Part shown: piece by piece, positions 52,635 through 62,839 of the stretch
Position numbering within the stretch: position 1 is the stretch's first letter
Layout: every line of letters begins with the position of its first letter
Assembly: GCF_021130785.1 (NCBI RefSeq)
Contig: NW_025777941.1
Location: 85,509 to 149,508 of the forward strand
DNA: 64,000 nucleotides
Source of the DNA: Homalodisca vitripennis
Taxonomy: Eukaryota; Arthropoda; Insecta; Hemiptera; Cicadellidae
Direction of reading: 5' to 3'
Translations under genes and position numbers: made by a program
Notes under the pieces: generated by a model
Told to the model about the DNA's origin: nothing
The model's input: only the letters and a program-made list of their open reading frames with translations
Database searches by the model: none

Positions 52635-53349
52635 AATTTGTAGTTTACCAGCGCATCGTGAGTAAAGGTGCAGGCCGAGACACCGGGAACGGGTATACCC
52701 TAGGGTACCTGTCAGCCGTAGCTTGGCAGGCAGCCCCACCCCAGTTCCCCGGGGCCCGGTGTTATCTCGTTTAACCGAGCCGGGAATTCACGCACGGCTC
52801 GGGCTCGCACGTGGCAACAGAAATCTCCGACATATCTGTCCATTACTCACTTCCTGACCAGGGACCGAAGTGGCTGGCACCAGGGTTCATGTATATTGTT
52901 ATGCCTCGGCAGAGCTAGCTCACATCAGCCTTCCGCTACCACACAGCCCCGAACACGGGCATGCTCGAGGATCTGTATAGCAGTTCCGGCACTCCCAGCA
53001 AACAACAACACGACCCAGTCGGGGCAGGATTAGGAGTTTTCGGTTAGATAGGGTGAGGTGCCAGGTTCGGACAATAGTCTGGCACCAGCTCAGGGGTACG
53101 AAAGGTCGCCAACCTTAAAGCGTCCGGGCAGGGCGCTCCCCTACGGAGAAAAATGGAAAAAGAAGGTAGAACATGGATAGGAAAGAAGTAAGAAAAAAAC
53201 GAGGGCTGCACAAAGAAGGAAGAAATGCAGACCATAGAATAGACCCTGGTGCGAAGAGAAGGGACACAGGGTAGGCAGTTTAAGGGATTGGGTAGGAATT
53301 GGGGGAATGGTTTGGTGGGGGTGGGCAGTTTAACGTCATACCCAGGACG

Positions 53350-53352
<3 letters not shown>
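52635..53352. other. GC-rich 5' leader of the LINE
   Basis: About 720 bp, clearly richer in G+C than the flanks, without a supported gene. It should hold the internal promoter of the LINE. Confidence 0.5.
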
Positions 53353-53381
<29 letters not shown>

Positions 53382-53709
53382 GAAGATCAGGAAGGGCAAG
53401 CCACAGCACAACAGGGAATGGAGACCGAATACCGTACGATGATTAGGGAGTTTTTGTGGCCTCATTTGGATAACATAGACATTGACCAGTTGTGGTTTCA
53501 GCAGGATGGTTCCACCTGCCACGCTGCCCGTGAAACAATTTCAGGATCGCGTCATTTCTCGTAATTCCGACCATCAATGGCCACCAAGGTCGTGTGCCTT
53601 AACACCTTGTGACTTTCATCTTTGGGGTTATCTAAAGTCATTAGTTTATGCCAATAAACCCCGAACCATCAATGAGTTGAAGGAGGAAATTCGACGGGTT
53701 GTCGGCTAA
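53382..53709 (+). pseudogene. Tc1/mariner-type transposase, C-terminal part
   Basis: Continues after the LINE: REFLWPHLDNIDIDQLWFQQ then DGSTCHAARE with the second Asp (about 53505-53535), a small deletion and break near 53545, RVISRNSDHQWPPRS, and LTPCDFHLWGYLKSL with the third Asp (about 53610-53645). It ends EEIRRVVG-stop at 53709. The TPCDF motif and QQDG are standard for the family. Confidence 0.75.
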
Positions 53710-53937
53710 ATTGAAGTGGAAACTTGTTGTGCAGTCATGGTTAATTTCATGGACAGAGTTGTTGCGTGCCAGCGTAGCAGAGGAGGACACATGCATGACA
53801 TTATTTTTCATACTTGAAATCGGAAGGTTAGATGAACATATTTATGTATTTGATTTCAGATTTTCATTAAAATAAATGTCTTAATTTGATATATCAAAAC
53901 CGGCGCTCTTTTTGAATCACCCTATAGATATATATAT

Positions 53938-54222
53938 TGTGACGTCGGGGGCCCATGTTCCCGCCGTCTGGAAGTACTGGAGGGGGAGGTCAGCAAGGTG
54001 AGCGCCCGAGGCGGTGTGTACGTGAGAGGACTCCGGCGCGAGCGGACGTCCGAGCTCCCTGAGGGCCGATCTAGTGTAGGGCTTAGCCTAGTGATGGTCG
54101 TGACGCGTGGTGTCCGTGGGTTCGGAAGGGTTGTTGTTTAAGTTAATAAAGTTGCTGTAATCTGAGCTGCGTTTGGTTCCTGAGTACACCCCCTTCGCCC
54201 CAGCTGAGCAGGAGGCGTGACA
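53938..54222 (+). repeat. 5' LTR
   Basis: TGTGACGTCGGGGGCCCATG to GGAGGCGTGACA. GC-rich U3, TTAATAAAG polyadenylation-type signal near 54142. Followed by AATTGTTGGAGGCAGCCGGG, the likely primer-binding region; the tRNA was not identified. Confidence 0.85.
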
Positions 54223-54911
54223 AATTGTTGGAGGCAGCCGGGTATCCTGAGGTGATCCAGAACCAAAGACGGATTAACGATCCCAGGTTAGTAATATACT
54301 ATTTAATAGTAATATAATATAATAGTGAATATTTCTTTTTAAAATTCGGATTGTTTTTTTAAGTAAATTGATTAAGTTGAAAAAAAAATGTAGATTGAAA
54401 GAACAAGAGAGAAAGTTAGTTTTTGATCCAAATAATTGTAGTTACCTTTTGAAAGCAAAGTGTAATTTGGAGTAAATAATTTTATTTGTTTTCTCGTAGC
54501 TTGTAAGCCGAACATAATTTTGTAGTTGTTGTAAGAGTAGTCTACTTAGCAGCCACAGTGCGTCGAACCAAGGTACCGGTAAGGGAGGCAACCTACCCGT
54601 GATGTAAACAAAGCTGTTTCTTTTTATTGGTGAATAGAATAATTTTGAGAAATAGTTTGTGTTTTTATAAAGTGGTAAAAAAAAGAGAGCTTGTCCATGG
54701 GTAGGCCAGGTCAAACCCAATTGGTACGACGACTGTCGCGGCATTGAAATGTTGTGGTGTTTTGAATAACCCTTGTGTTCAGGGGAATATGTATATTTAA
54801 ATTGTTGATTTGATTTGGATTGTGATTGTGATTTTGATTTTGTTTTGATTTAATTTTGTTCTGATTTGGTTTTTATTTAAATCTTAATTCGTGATAGGGT
54901 GGAGCAATCGT
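54223..54911. other. Leader of the LTR element
   Basis: Untranslated region with the presumed primer-binding site next to the LTR and AT-rich sequence (TTGATTTTGTTTTGATTTAA near 54833-54852). No gene seen. Confidence 0.4.
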
Positions 54912-55109
54912 ATGTCGTCCCCAAACATCAAGTTTAGTGTAAAAACAAGAAGTCAGTCAAGGCTGATATCAGTTAGTGAGGTTCCCGAAGACCCAGGACA
55001 ACCCCAAAGACATCTTGAGGAAGTAGGAACCGTAGCTGAAGTCGATTTAATTCCCTTACATGGTAGTGATACAGGGAGCAGCCTTGCAGCACTGTCAGCC
55101 GAATATTAA
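54912..55109 (+). pseudogene. Start of gag of the LTR element
   Basis: ATG 54912 opens SSPNIKFSVKTRSQSRLISV with an acidic stretch (EVGTVAEVDLIPLHGSDTG) and stops at 55109. A basic, serine-rich start is like other LTR-element gag proteins; no capsid or zinc knuckle follows because the interior is deleted. Confidence 0.4.
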
Positions 55110-55961
55110 TCCACTATGCTATGTCCCTAGATACGCCGGTGACGCTGTGTCCGGTTCACGTTGCCCTAGAAAAACATTTATGGGTGCGACCATACAAGAG
55201 CTGAGCTCACTATGTGTATTTTCATGTGTGTCAGGTGACGTGCCACTTATCACCCAGATAGACGATTTCACCTATGTACTAACCCATATTGTTGAGCATT
55301 TAGAGTTTGTGTGCAGATACACTTCGAACACTACAGTTAAGATAACAGAGCGTAAGAGCCTGGGTGCACTACACGTGAGAGTGCCGTGTGATTGTAGCTT
55401 AGTCGCTGACTCCCACATTTTGGTTTCAGAAAGCTATCCGTGTAGACAGGAAGCGGATAAGTTAGCTGTGGCACACATACTTCCAGCTTCGTGGTCAAAA
55501 TTAAAAACTTTGAAAATCACCTCTAAAATTAATCATGTTTCCAGCACTTTCGAGACACTACACGAATGCTTAGACAACGAATGGCCTAGTCAGCTGCCGC
55601 ACTGGAATTTATCTTTTTCAGAACATAGAAAGTTAAAGAGCCCGACGCTTAAGGTTTTGTCAGTGGAGAGGGACATGTATACATCACTGTCAGCCGTGCT
55701 GCACTCCATTTATTTTTGTTTACTAACCATAATTGTTGTGAGAAATCCCCATCTAGTAGGCTTAGGTATAGGAGCATTTGTGAGAGCAGAATGAAATATT
55801 CTCCCCGAATCAGGAAACAATTTATTGTGGATTTATTTTGTGGCATTATAATAATATTGGTTCTGATTGGTTGTCGGTACGTCGTGGGATTTATGGGTAA
55901 ACTGGAGATCCAAGGTATCGAGACGAAAAGGCGACGACATAGCGATGACCGCCAAACGTGA
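55110..55961 (+). pseudogene. Envelope-like glycoprotein C-terminal segment of the LTR element
   Basis: An open segment (frame of 55060-55794) contains HIVEHLEFVCRYTSNTTVKI (with an N-glycosylation site), RVPCDCSLVADSHILVSESY and a hydrophobic stretch SAVLHSIYFCLLTIIVVR. A second frame to 55961 has FIVDLFCGIIIILVLIGC, a strong membrane anchor. The paired PCxC and C spacing near a terminal anchor resembles envelope-like proteins of insect LTR elements. The receptor-binding part and upstream genes are absent. Identification is tentative. Confidence 0.4.
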
Positions 55962-57940
55962 CGTCAGAGACGATGGATGGCTTGCCAAAGAACTTACCTA
56001 TCACGGAGGTCGATGGAAAGGAGCTGAGAATCACTCTTGAATGGTGGGACCAAGTTCGTGATCAGGTATAAAGGATACCAGGTAATCGTTGTAACCATAG
56101 GTAAACTTCGAGGTAAACTGTATAAACTGTGAACGTTATAGTGTATGATTAATAAAATGTATAAAATATATTATTTCAGGAGATTATTGTTATCATGAAT
56201 TCGTAAACATGTAAGTCCAGTGTGGTGAATAAAAATGTGGGGAGTGTGAAAGTTTGAATGAAAAAAAAACCGAGTGGCCACTCAGAGTGAATGTGAGTAT
56301 TAGCTAATATAAGAGTTTACATTCCAAAACTGTTTATTATGATTGACTAGGTGAAATACATGTTCTGTTTTCAGCGGTACGTATACATACGCCAATATCA
56401 GCGTGGAATGGTTAGAAGTTGATTTTGACTAATAATAATTAAATTGTAAACTCATAATTATTCTGTAAATACAGGGGACCCTTGAAATAGTTTTAGAATT
56501 CCTAGATTAGGTTAAGACTTAATGTTTAAGAGGATTGGTACGTCGCAATGACATAATAATTTGTTAGTAAAATATAATTGCCTATTGTATTATAACACTG
56601 ATGTAAAACATTTAATAATAATTTATGTTGTTCTTCCAGTTGTCATTAACGTAATTATGAATTAAGCGTTGACAAGTTAGTTTCTAAGATTGTAACACCG
56701 TATACGAAACCAAATGTTGTATATGGTTATGCTAACCAATGTTAAGAACTAAGTAATTACTTTTGTAATTTGTTTGTAATTTGGGGAATAAAAATAATCA
56801 AGTATTAACTTGTCAATGCATACAAAGTAACTTATAAGTTGTTCGGGTATAGTTAGCTATTAACATATTCTTGTGTGGTATTGAGGTAGTTATATTAAAA
56901 GGTAGTTAGATGTATGTAAAGAAAAAAATTTAAGAGATAAGAGCTTTGTTGAAAAACGAAGTCATTTCATGCTAAGTCTTAGAGCACCGGTGGGAAGTCC
57001 AGTAGCTCAGAGCCAGGCCGGTGACCCGAGAGGTCAGGTGACCAGAGAGGCCGGACGGCTACTGCTGACCACAGCTACTTTTGTCACGTAGACACTGCCG
57101 CTGTGCACAACTTCAGTTACAAAACTTTGTACCACCTCTTGCACTGTAAAATATCTGTATCCTGTAGTACATGGTTACGCTTATAATGTCCTACTATAGT
57201 TTGTTTCACTTGTCTATGTTAATGAGTAGGAAGATGTCAAATATCTAGAATAGCCTTGTCGTGGACTTATAATTACAATTATTTAGTTTGGGTCCCTATA
57301 ATAATATCCACTTTGTAAGGTTATTATCTATAAAAAAAGTGTTTTTGCAATAGTAAGTTATAGTATGGGTAGATAATAAGGATTAATGTACTAGTTAGTA
57401 ATTTGGTAAAATAGTTCTAATAATAATATTATCATGTTTGAATTGGAATATCGTCATTGTACTAGATCATAAGAAAGGGTAATATAGAGGATTAATATAT
57501 TTTGTTTTGTATGACTCGCACAGAACAGCTGAATGGTTCCGGAATGTGTCATGAACTCATTTATTCATATACAATTATAATTTCTAGCTTCAAGTAATTA
57601 TAAAGACATGTAAAGTTGATTAATTTACTTTTAATATAAAATGTCGAATATACCTACACGTAAGGATAGATGTATAATGTAAGGGAATGGACACCACCGC
57701 GGGTATTTAAGAGTAAGTTTCTATGAACTAATATTTCTGTCAAATAAATGCGATTACACCAATAGCAAACATTGCTAATTAGAGTAGGTAGATAGGCTCT
57801 CGTAGGAAAACATGTTTTTGTAGAAGGCAAACCATTGTGAGGAACGATTCATTGCCTGTTGCTGGAATAACATTAAAATTAATAAACTTTCCCTGGAAAT
57901 GTATTAGTGAAGCGGTACCGATGGGAACGAACGACTGAGG
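55962..57940. other. Long non-coding part of the LTR element
   Basis: About 2 kb with dense stops on both strands, AT-rich, with a GC-richer island near 56985-57090. No gene recognised. It may be foreign sequence captured by the element or a long 3' untranslated region. Confidence 0.4.
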
Positions 57941-57943
57941 CTC

Positions 57944-58051
57944 GTGATCGGGCCGTCCCAACTTCAGAGACTTTTATGTGTGATCGAGCCGTCCCAACTT
58001 CAGAGGACTTTATGTGTGATCGAGCCGTCCCAACGCCAGAGACTTTATGTG
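57944..58051. repeat. 37-bp tandem repeat, three units
   Basis: GTGATCGRGCCGTCCCAACT followed by TCAGAGACTTTTAT-like sequence, at 57944, 57980 and 58017. It lies 300 bp before the 3' LTR. Confidence 0.8.
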
Positions 58052-58343
58052 CCAGTGTAAATGACTGTCCCTGAGAAGTGGCTGCCGCAGTGTCGTTGTT
58101 CCCCATGTGTTTCCTCCACATCTAAAGACAACTATTGACTGTTGGAGAACCCCGACCGCTAGCCACACTGTTAGCGATACGCGGCGAAACGTGAGGGTAG
58201 ACGCCATGGTAACTTGTGCACGTGACCCAGCCGCCCAGCTGAACACAACCAAGGGACCAGCTACCAGGGCCTGGAAGAATGAAGAAGACGAACTCCTAAA
58301 GGGCATCCACCCCAACAACCACCCTTAATTTGGCTGGGGGTTG

Positions 58344-58627
58344 TGTGACGTCGAGGCCCATGTTCCCGCCGTCTGGAAGTACTGGAGGGGGAGGTCAGCA
58401 AAGTGAGCGCCCGAGGCGGTGTGTACGTGAGAGGACTCCGGCGCGAGCGGACGTCCGAGCTCCCTGAGGGCCGATCTAGTGTAGGGCTTAGCCTAGTGAT
58501 GGTCGTGACGCGTGGTGTCCGTGGGTTCGGAAGTGTTGTTGTTTAAGTTAATAAAGTTGCTGTAATCTGAGCTGCGTTTGGTTCCTGAGTACACCCCCTT
58601 CGCCCCAGCTGAGCAGGAGGCGTGACA
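58344..58627 (+). repeat. 3' LTR
   Basis: TGTGACGTCGAGGCCCATGT to GCGTGACA, near-identical to 53938-54222 (differences near the GTCGAGG, GCAAAGT and GGAAGTG positions). Confidence 0.85.
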
Positions 58628-58644
58628 ATATATATATATATATT

Positions 58645-58704
58645 GCATGTATCCTTTCCAAACCTCATTTATCCTATATATATTTTTTTGGAAAGGATAC
58701 ATGC
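58645..58704. repeat. 18-bp inverted repeat at the 5' edge of the RTE LINE
   Basis: GCATGTATCCTTTCCAAA (58645-58662) and its inverse TTTGGAAAGGATACATGC (58687-58704) around an AT-rich loop. Confidence 0.75.
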
Positions 58705-60834
58705 AAAAGACTAACAAGAATCAAGACATGGAAGTTAAAAGATACGAAAGTTAGAGAGGAGTTTGTAAATAACATTAGAGGAACAATACCCAAGGGGGAG
58801 GTCAAAACAGGAGAGGAGGAATGGACAAATTTCAAGAATTGCTATAGTCAAAGCTGCAGAAGAAACGTGTGGACGAACTTCGGGTAAAAGAAGGGATAAA
58901 GAGGACCCTTGGTGGAATGAAAGAATTGCTGAAGCAGTTAAAAAACAAAAATAGAGCTTGGCGAGAATGGTTTAAGGATAGGTCAAACGAAAAGAGGGAC
59001 TAATGGAAGATACTTGCAAGGGAATCAGCAAAGATGATGAAGGAGGCAAAGGAGAGGACATGGAAGGATTTTGAAGAAAAACTGAAATCAGACTTCCAAG
59101 GAAATAAGAAGATTTTTTATGGGGTGATAAGGAACAAGACAAAACCTAAAGAAATGTTGACTAAGGTGGTGGATGTTTCAAGGGAAATCAAATGGAAAGA
59201 GGTTTTGAAGACGTGGAAAGAGTATTTTAAGGAACTACTGGAAGGAACAGAAAATGAAGAGGAAAGAAGAGATATGACAGAGGAGACAGAAGATGAAGAG
59301 GATTTTAGTATGTGCGAATTGGAAAAAGCTGTTAAAGAGATGAAAGAGGGGAAATCTGCGGGAATAGACGAGCTGACGGCTGAGATGATAAAGGCGGCGG
59401 GACCATTAGGAATGCAATGGTTGTACAGAGTGATGAGAGTGATTTGGAAGGAAAAGAAGATACCAGAAGACTGGAAAATGGGAATAATAGTGCCGATTTT
59501 TAAGAAAAGCCAATAAGGGAAAATGCGAGAATTACAGGGGAATAACTTTGTTGTGCCATACACAAAAAATTTATGAAAAAATACTGTTGGAGAAAATTAA
59601 ACCAGTACTGGAAGAAACAGAAAGAGAGGAGCAATGCGGTTTTAGGAAAGGTAGGTCAAACGGTGGATGCTATTTTGTGATGAGACAAGTGTTAGAAAAG
59701 AGGTGGGAATACGGAAAATATACAATGGTAGCTTTTATAGACCTACAGAAGGCATATGATAAGGTACTGAGAGAAAGGATATGGGAGAGTATGAGAAAGA
59801 GAGGATTGCGTGAGGGAATAGTAGAAAGAATAAAGAAACCTGAACGGCATATGTAAAAACAGGGTAAGAATTGAAGAAAAATATATATGGAAACTTTTAA
59901 AACAGAGAGAGGAGTAAGGCAGGGAAGCATATTGTCACCTTTCCTTTTCAATATTATAATGGATGAAATTATGCTAGAAGTACAAGGAAACAGAGGAGCA
60001 GAAGAACTTAAGACAATAGTATATGCGGATGACATAATGATATGGGAAAATAGGGAAGAAGAGTTTAGAACAAGAGTTGAACAAATGGGCAAAAATGGCG
60101 AAGAAATATGGTTTAGAGATGAACATACAAAAATGTAAAGTAATGAAAGAAGAGAGAGAAGGGAAGGAAATAACAAAGACGTGTTAGTTGAAGGAAAAAG
60201 ACTTTGAAAAGGTGAAGGAATTCTGTTATTTAGGAAGTATCATAACAGATAGGGGCACAATAAGAGAAGAGATAGGAAAACAGAATATGGAAGAGTGGAA
60301 AGTTTTTCAATATGGTGAAGAAGATTGTGTGGAGTTGGAACATTGGGAAAGAATCAAAAGTATTGATGTATAAATCTTATTTCCAACCAATTTTATTATA
60401 TGGAGCAGAGACGTGGACGTGGACTAAAAATGATTTAAGCAGATTGCAAGCTGCAGAAATGAGATTTTTAAGAGGGATAGAGAAGACTACAAGAAGAGAT
60501 AGAATAAGGAACGAAATAACCAGAGAAAGATTGAAGGTAGTTTTCACTACAAGATACAATGGAAAGAAGAAGAATACAGTGGATGGGGCATGTGAAGAGG
60601 ATGGGAGATAATAGAATGCCTAGACTAGCACTGGAGAAGGAGGGAAAGAGGAAGAAGACCAGGAAGAAGACCAAGAGGAAGACCGAGAGGAAGATGGGAG
60701 GACCAAGTGTGGAAAGACATAGAGAGAAGGGGATTACAGAAAATACAGGTGGAGGAAGAGGAGACCCGCAATGACAGACAAAAGTGGAGGAGGCTGTGTA
60801 CGACGACCCGTGATAACGTCTGATGATGATGATG
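58705..60834 (+). mobile_element. 5'-truncated RTE-type LINE
   Basis: About 2.1 kb of reverse transcriptase-coding sequence without an endonuclease domain, ending in TGATGATGATGATGAT (about 60819-60834) instead of a poly-A tail, as usual for RTE elements. It sits in the TA-rich flank of the LTR element. Confidence 0.75.
58720..60830 (+). pseudogene. RTE-type reverse transcriptase (broken)
   Basis: The first visible part is DPWWNERIAEAVKKQK (about 58900-58950), the segment between endonuclease and RT. Then KEGKSAGIDELTAEMIKAAG (about 59345-59405), EQCGFRKGRSNGGCYFV (about 59629-59680), MVAFIDLQKAYDKV (first Asp, about 59727-59770), ERGVRQGSILSPFLFNIIMD (about 59908-59970), TIVYADDIMIWEN (YADD, about 60015-60055), FCYLGSIITDRGTIREEI (about 60220-60275), LLYGAETWTWTKNDLSRLQA and a C-terminal RIQWMGHVKRMGDNRMPRLA. 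Frame breaks near 58950, 59520, 59830, 60115, 60185, 60300 and 60555. It would prime at target DNA; dead here. Confidence 0.8.
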
Positions 60835-60938
60835 ATTTAGGATAAAATTTACATACCTTGCAGAAGCTTTATAGTAGGCTGAAAATGTTGTTATGGAGAT
60901 TAGGGGCACATTTTAGCCTCTACTGTTATTATTTTACA

Positions 60939-61065
60939 CTAATAACACTTTAAAATAAAACAAATTTAACTTTTTACAGTTTTTTGTATACAATGCTTTT
61001 ATTACATATATTTGCAGAAAATTTAGCATGGATGCTTAACTTGCATCTTATGTACGGAGTCTTTC
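60939..61065 (-). repeat. Diverged duplicate of the piggyBac 2 3' end
   Basis: GCATGGATGCTTAACTTGCA near 61027-61046 and the flanking AACAAATTTAACTTTTTACA match 61125-61266 (GGCATGGACACCTAATTTGC), in the same orientation. This is a partial tandem duplication of the end of the transposase gene. Confidence 0.5.
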
Positions 61066-61201
61066 ATTAATATTTGTGGGGATAAAGAACATATTATTTG
61101 GGTGAGTTGTGAGTACTTTCGCGCAAAATAATAAAAACACATAACACAGCTATACTAAAACAAAGTTAACTATATACACAACTTTTTTATACACAATACT
61201 T

Positions 61202-62790
61202 CTAACAAACATGTTTGGCGAAACATTCGGCATGGACACCTAATTTGCATCTCATGCACACAGTCTTTGATCTCCTCCTCTTTCCATCAGGGTTGTTTTT
61301 TCCCACTACAAACAACACAATTTTTAATTTTTGCACCACACAGCTTTTCAAATCCGAAACCCCCTCTTGCAGGCCTGTTGTCTCCATCGCCTCTCAAATT
61401 TGCTGGAAAGTTTTTCTTAGCTAACCAGTCTTTTTCGAGAGCCTCGATAATAGAAATCATAAAACCATACCTACTCAGTTTGTGTTCAGTAGTATTCAGG
61501 GTGTATAAAATATATGAATTGAAAATCATGCGCCCAAAAACATTAAAAATTACTTTTTTCCAGTGATTCATAGTTTTTTCTCTCGTCGAGGTAAGTATAC
61601 AACATCTGGTCTGTTGAATTAATGCCACCCATATTCATGTTGTATTGGTGTACAATTTTGGGTTTTCTTTTTATCAATATACTCATATCCCTCTTCCTTG
61701 TATACTGAATATTACAAGCTTTGGAATCACTGGAAATTAAAAGAAATTGATTTTTATTCGTAGGATTTTTCCCTGTATGCCATAAATAAGATGGGCCCTT
61801 TCCAAACATATACTTTTTTTCCCAACAGGAAATGTCCCCTTCAATTGTTTTGGGATTCCTACTCTGTCGCTTCTTATTGTGCCTGTCAGTAAAGTTTGTT
61901 GATCATACAGGTACCTGGTTAGATTTTAAATGTTTAAAACAACATCGTCTCTGTACTTACCACCTTTATAACAATAAAAGGCAAGGCAATAGTGAGTAGC
62001 TGTCTCACATAACACCCATAGCTTTATCCCCCAACAATGGTGGTTTTTTTTAAGGATGTACTGGGTGAGGTTGATTCTCTTTTTTGTTCCCACAAGAGAC
62101 TCATCTATGGATAGACCTTGTCCAGGAAAGTAATAGTGACGGAAAAGTCTATTTGCGTGGTCTATGATTGGCTGAAAACGAGCGCACGGGTCATAACCCT
62201 CTTCACCTCGCTTTTTAAATTTTGAAACATCAGTAATGTGGAAAAATTTTTAAAGCATCGCAAACCTGTTTCGGCTCATCATTTTCCTAAACCATTCTGT
62301 TGTCCTGCGATGAGGATGTAGGGCCAATAGCTCTCAATATTTGGCTTGCGAATGAGGCCCCATATTTGTAACTATAGCTATAAAAGCCTTCATTTCATTC
62401 ACTGTCGTGTTTGCCCATTCTTGCAGCCTGCTATGAGGAGAAATATTCCCTTCAAGAGAAGATATGTATTGGTGTTGCATAACGATTCGTCTCTGTGACA
62501 AACGTAGTCAAAATGTTTACAGTGAAGAATAAATTAAAATAGTTCATAGGAGGAGAATTCACAGGATGGCAGTGTTTAGGTCCATGAAGTTCTGAGTATG
62601 TGAAGTTATGTTCATACCCAGGATCATTATCATCTTCAACTTTATCCCAACTACTGCTGTCATCTTGGTTAGGCCTGGCTGAAGCACGACCACTACGTAC
62701 AGCTCCTCTTCTTCCAGCCCCTAAAGCCACGTCTATAAATTGTAGGACGTGGGGTAGGGATGGCTGAATCATTACCTTCCTCATCAGAAG
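61202..62790 (-). pseudogene. piggyBac-like transposase 2 (decayed)
   Basis: Minus strand. The N-terminal part ELHGPKHCHPVNSPPMNYFN (about 62535-62595) parallels GVKHCPPQNSPPSSYFKLFF of piggyBac 1. The first catalytic Asp is in LSIDESLVGT (about 62090-62120). A DQMLYTYLDERKNYESLEK segment near 61560-61620 follows NMNMGGINSTD, and the C-terminal cysteine domain (NCVVC...VCMRCKLGVHAECFAKH) ends at 61202. Many frame breaks and probable deletions. Clearly related to, but a different family from, the element at 368. Confidence 0.75.
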
Positions 62791-62839
62791 AGAAATAACA
62801 AATCTTCATTCATAAAATTAGGCCTAGAGTAAAGTCACC
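62791..62839. other. Short spacer
   Basis: AT-rich sequence between the piggyBac 2 start and the pogo-like end. Nothing recognised. Confidence 0.3.

Larger units (their letters stand above)
46960..53352 (-). mobile_element. Near full-length I-type LINE (non-LTR retrotransposon)
   Basis: A minus-strand element of about 6.4 kb: poly-A tail as a 46-bp T-run at 46960-47005, ORF2, ORF1, and a GC-rich 5' leader ending near 53352 (ACCGTCCTGGG on the minus strand). It interrupts the mariner transposase between ...GGVIGPYFF and EDQEGQA-coding sequence. A second T-run (53353-53381) on the far side is the target duplication, TATTTTT-rich on both sides. Endonuclease, reverse transcriptase and RNase H in one ORF2 place it with I-group elements. 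Confidence 0.85.
46196..53922 (+). mobile_element. Tc1/mariner-type transposon, split by a LINE
   Basis: Terminal inverted repeats GGGTGATTCAAAAAGAGCGC (46196-46215) and its inverse ending at 53922, in TA-rich flanks (TA follows on the right; AT precedes on the left). Without the LINE the element is about 1.3 kb, the usual mariner size. It carries a broken DDE_3-type transposase. Confidence 0.75.
53938..58627 (+). mobile_element. LTR retrotransposon with internal deletion (gag start and env-like segment, no pol)
   Basis: Two LTRs of 285 and 284 bp (53938-54222 and 58344-58627), starting TGTGACGTCG and ending GCGTGACA, flanked by ATAT on both sides (53934-53937 and 58628-58631). The LTRs differ at only a few positions, which indicates recent insertion. 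The 4.1-kb interior lacks protease, reverse transcriptase and integrase. A purine-rich GGCTGGGGGTTG lies before the 3' LTR. A 4-bp duplication favours the Ty3/gypsy group. Confidence 0.8.

Noticed and set aside
58107..58328. 73-codon plus-strand frame before the 3' LTR
   Set aside because: No recognisable domain, overlaps repeat-derived sequence and the polypurine region, and no partner frame; coincidental in GC-rich DNA.
59117..60176. Long minus-strand open frames opposite the RTE reverse transcriptase
   Set aside because: They are antisense shadows of a purine-rich coding strand and give Ser/Leu/Ile-rich low-complexity translations.
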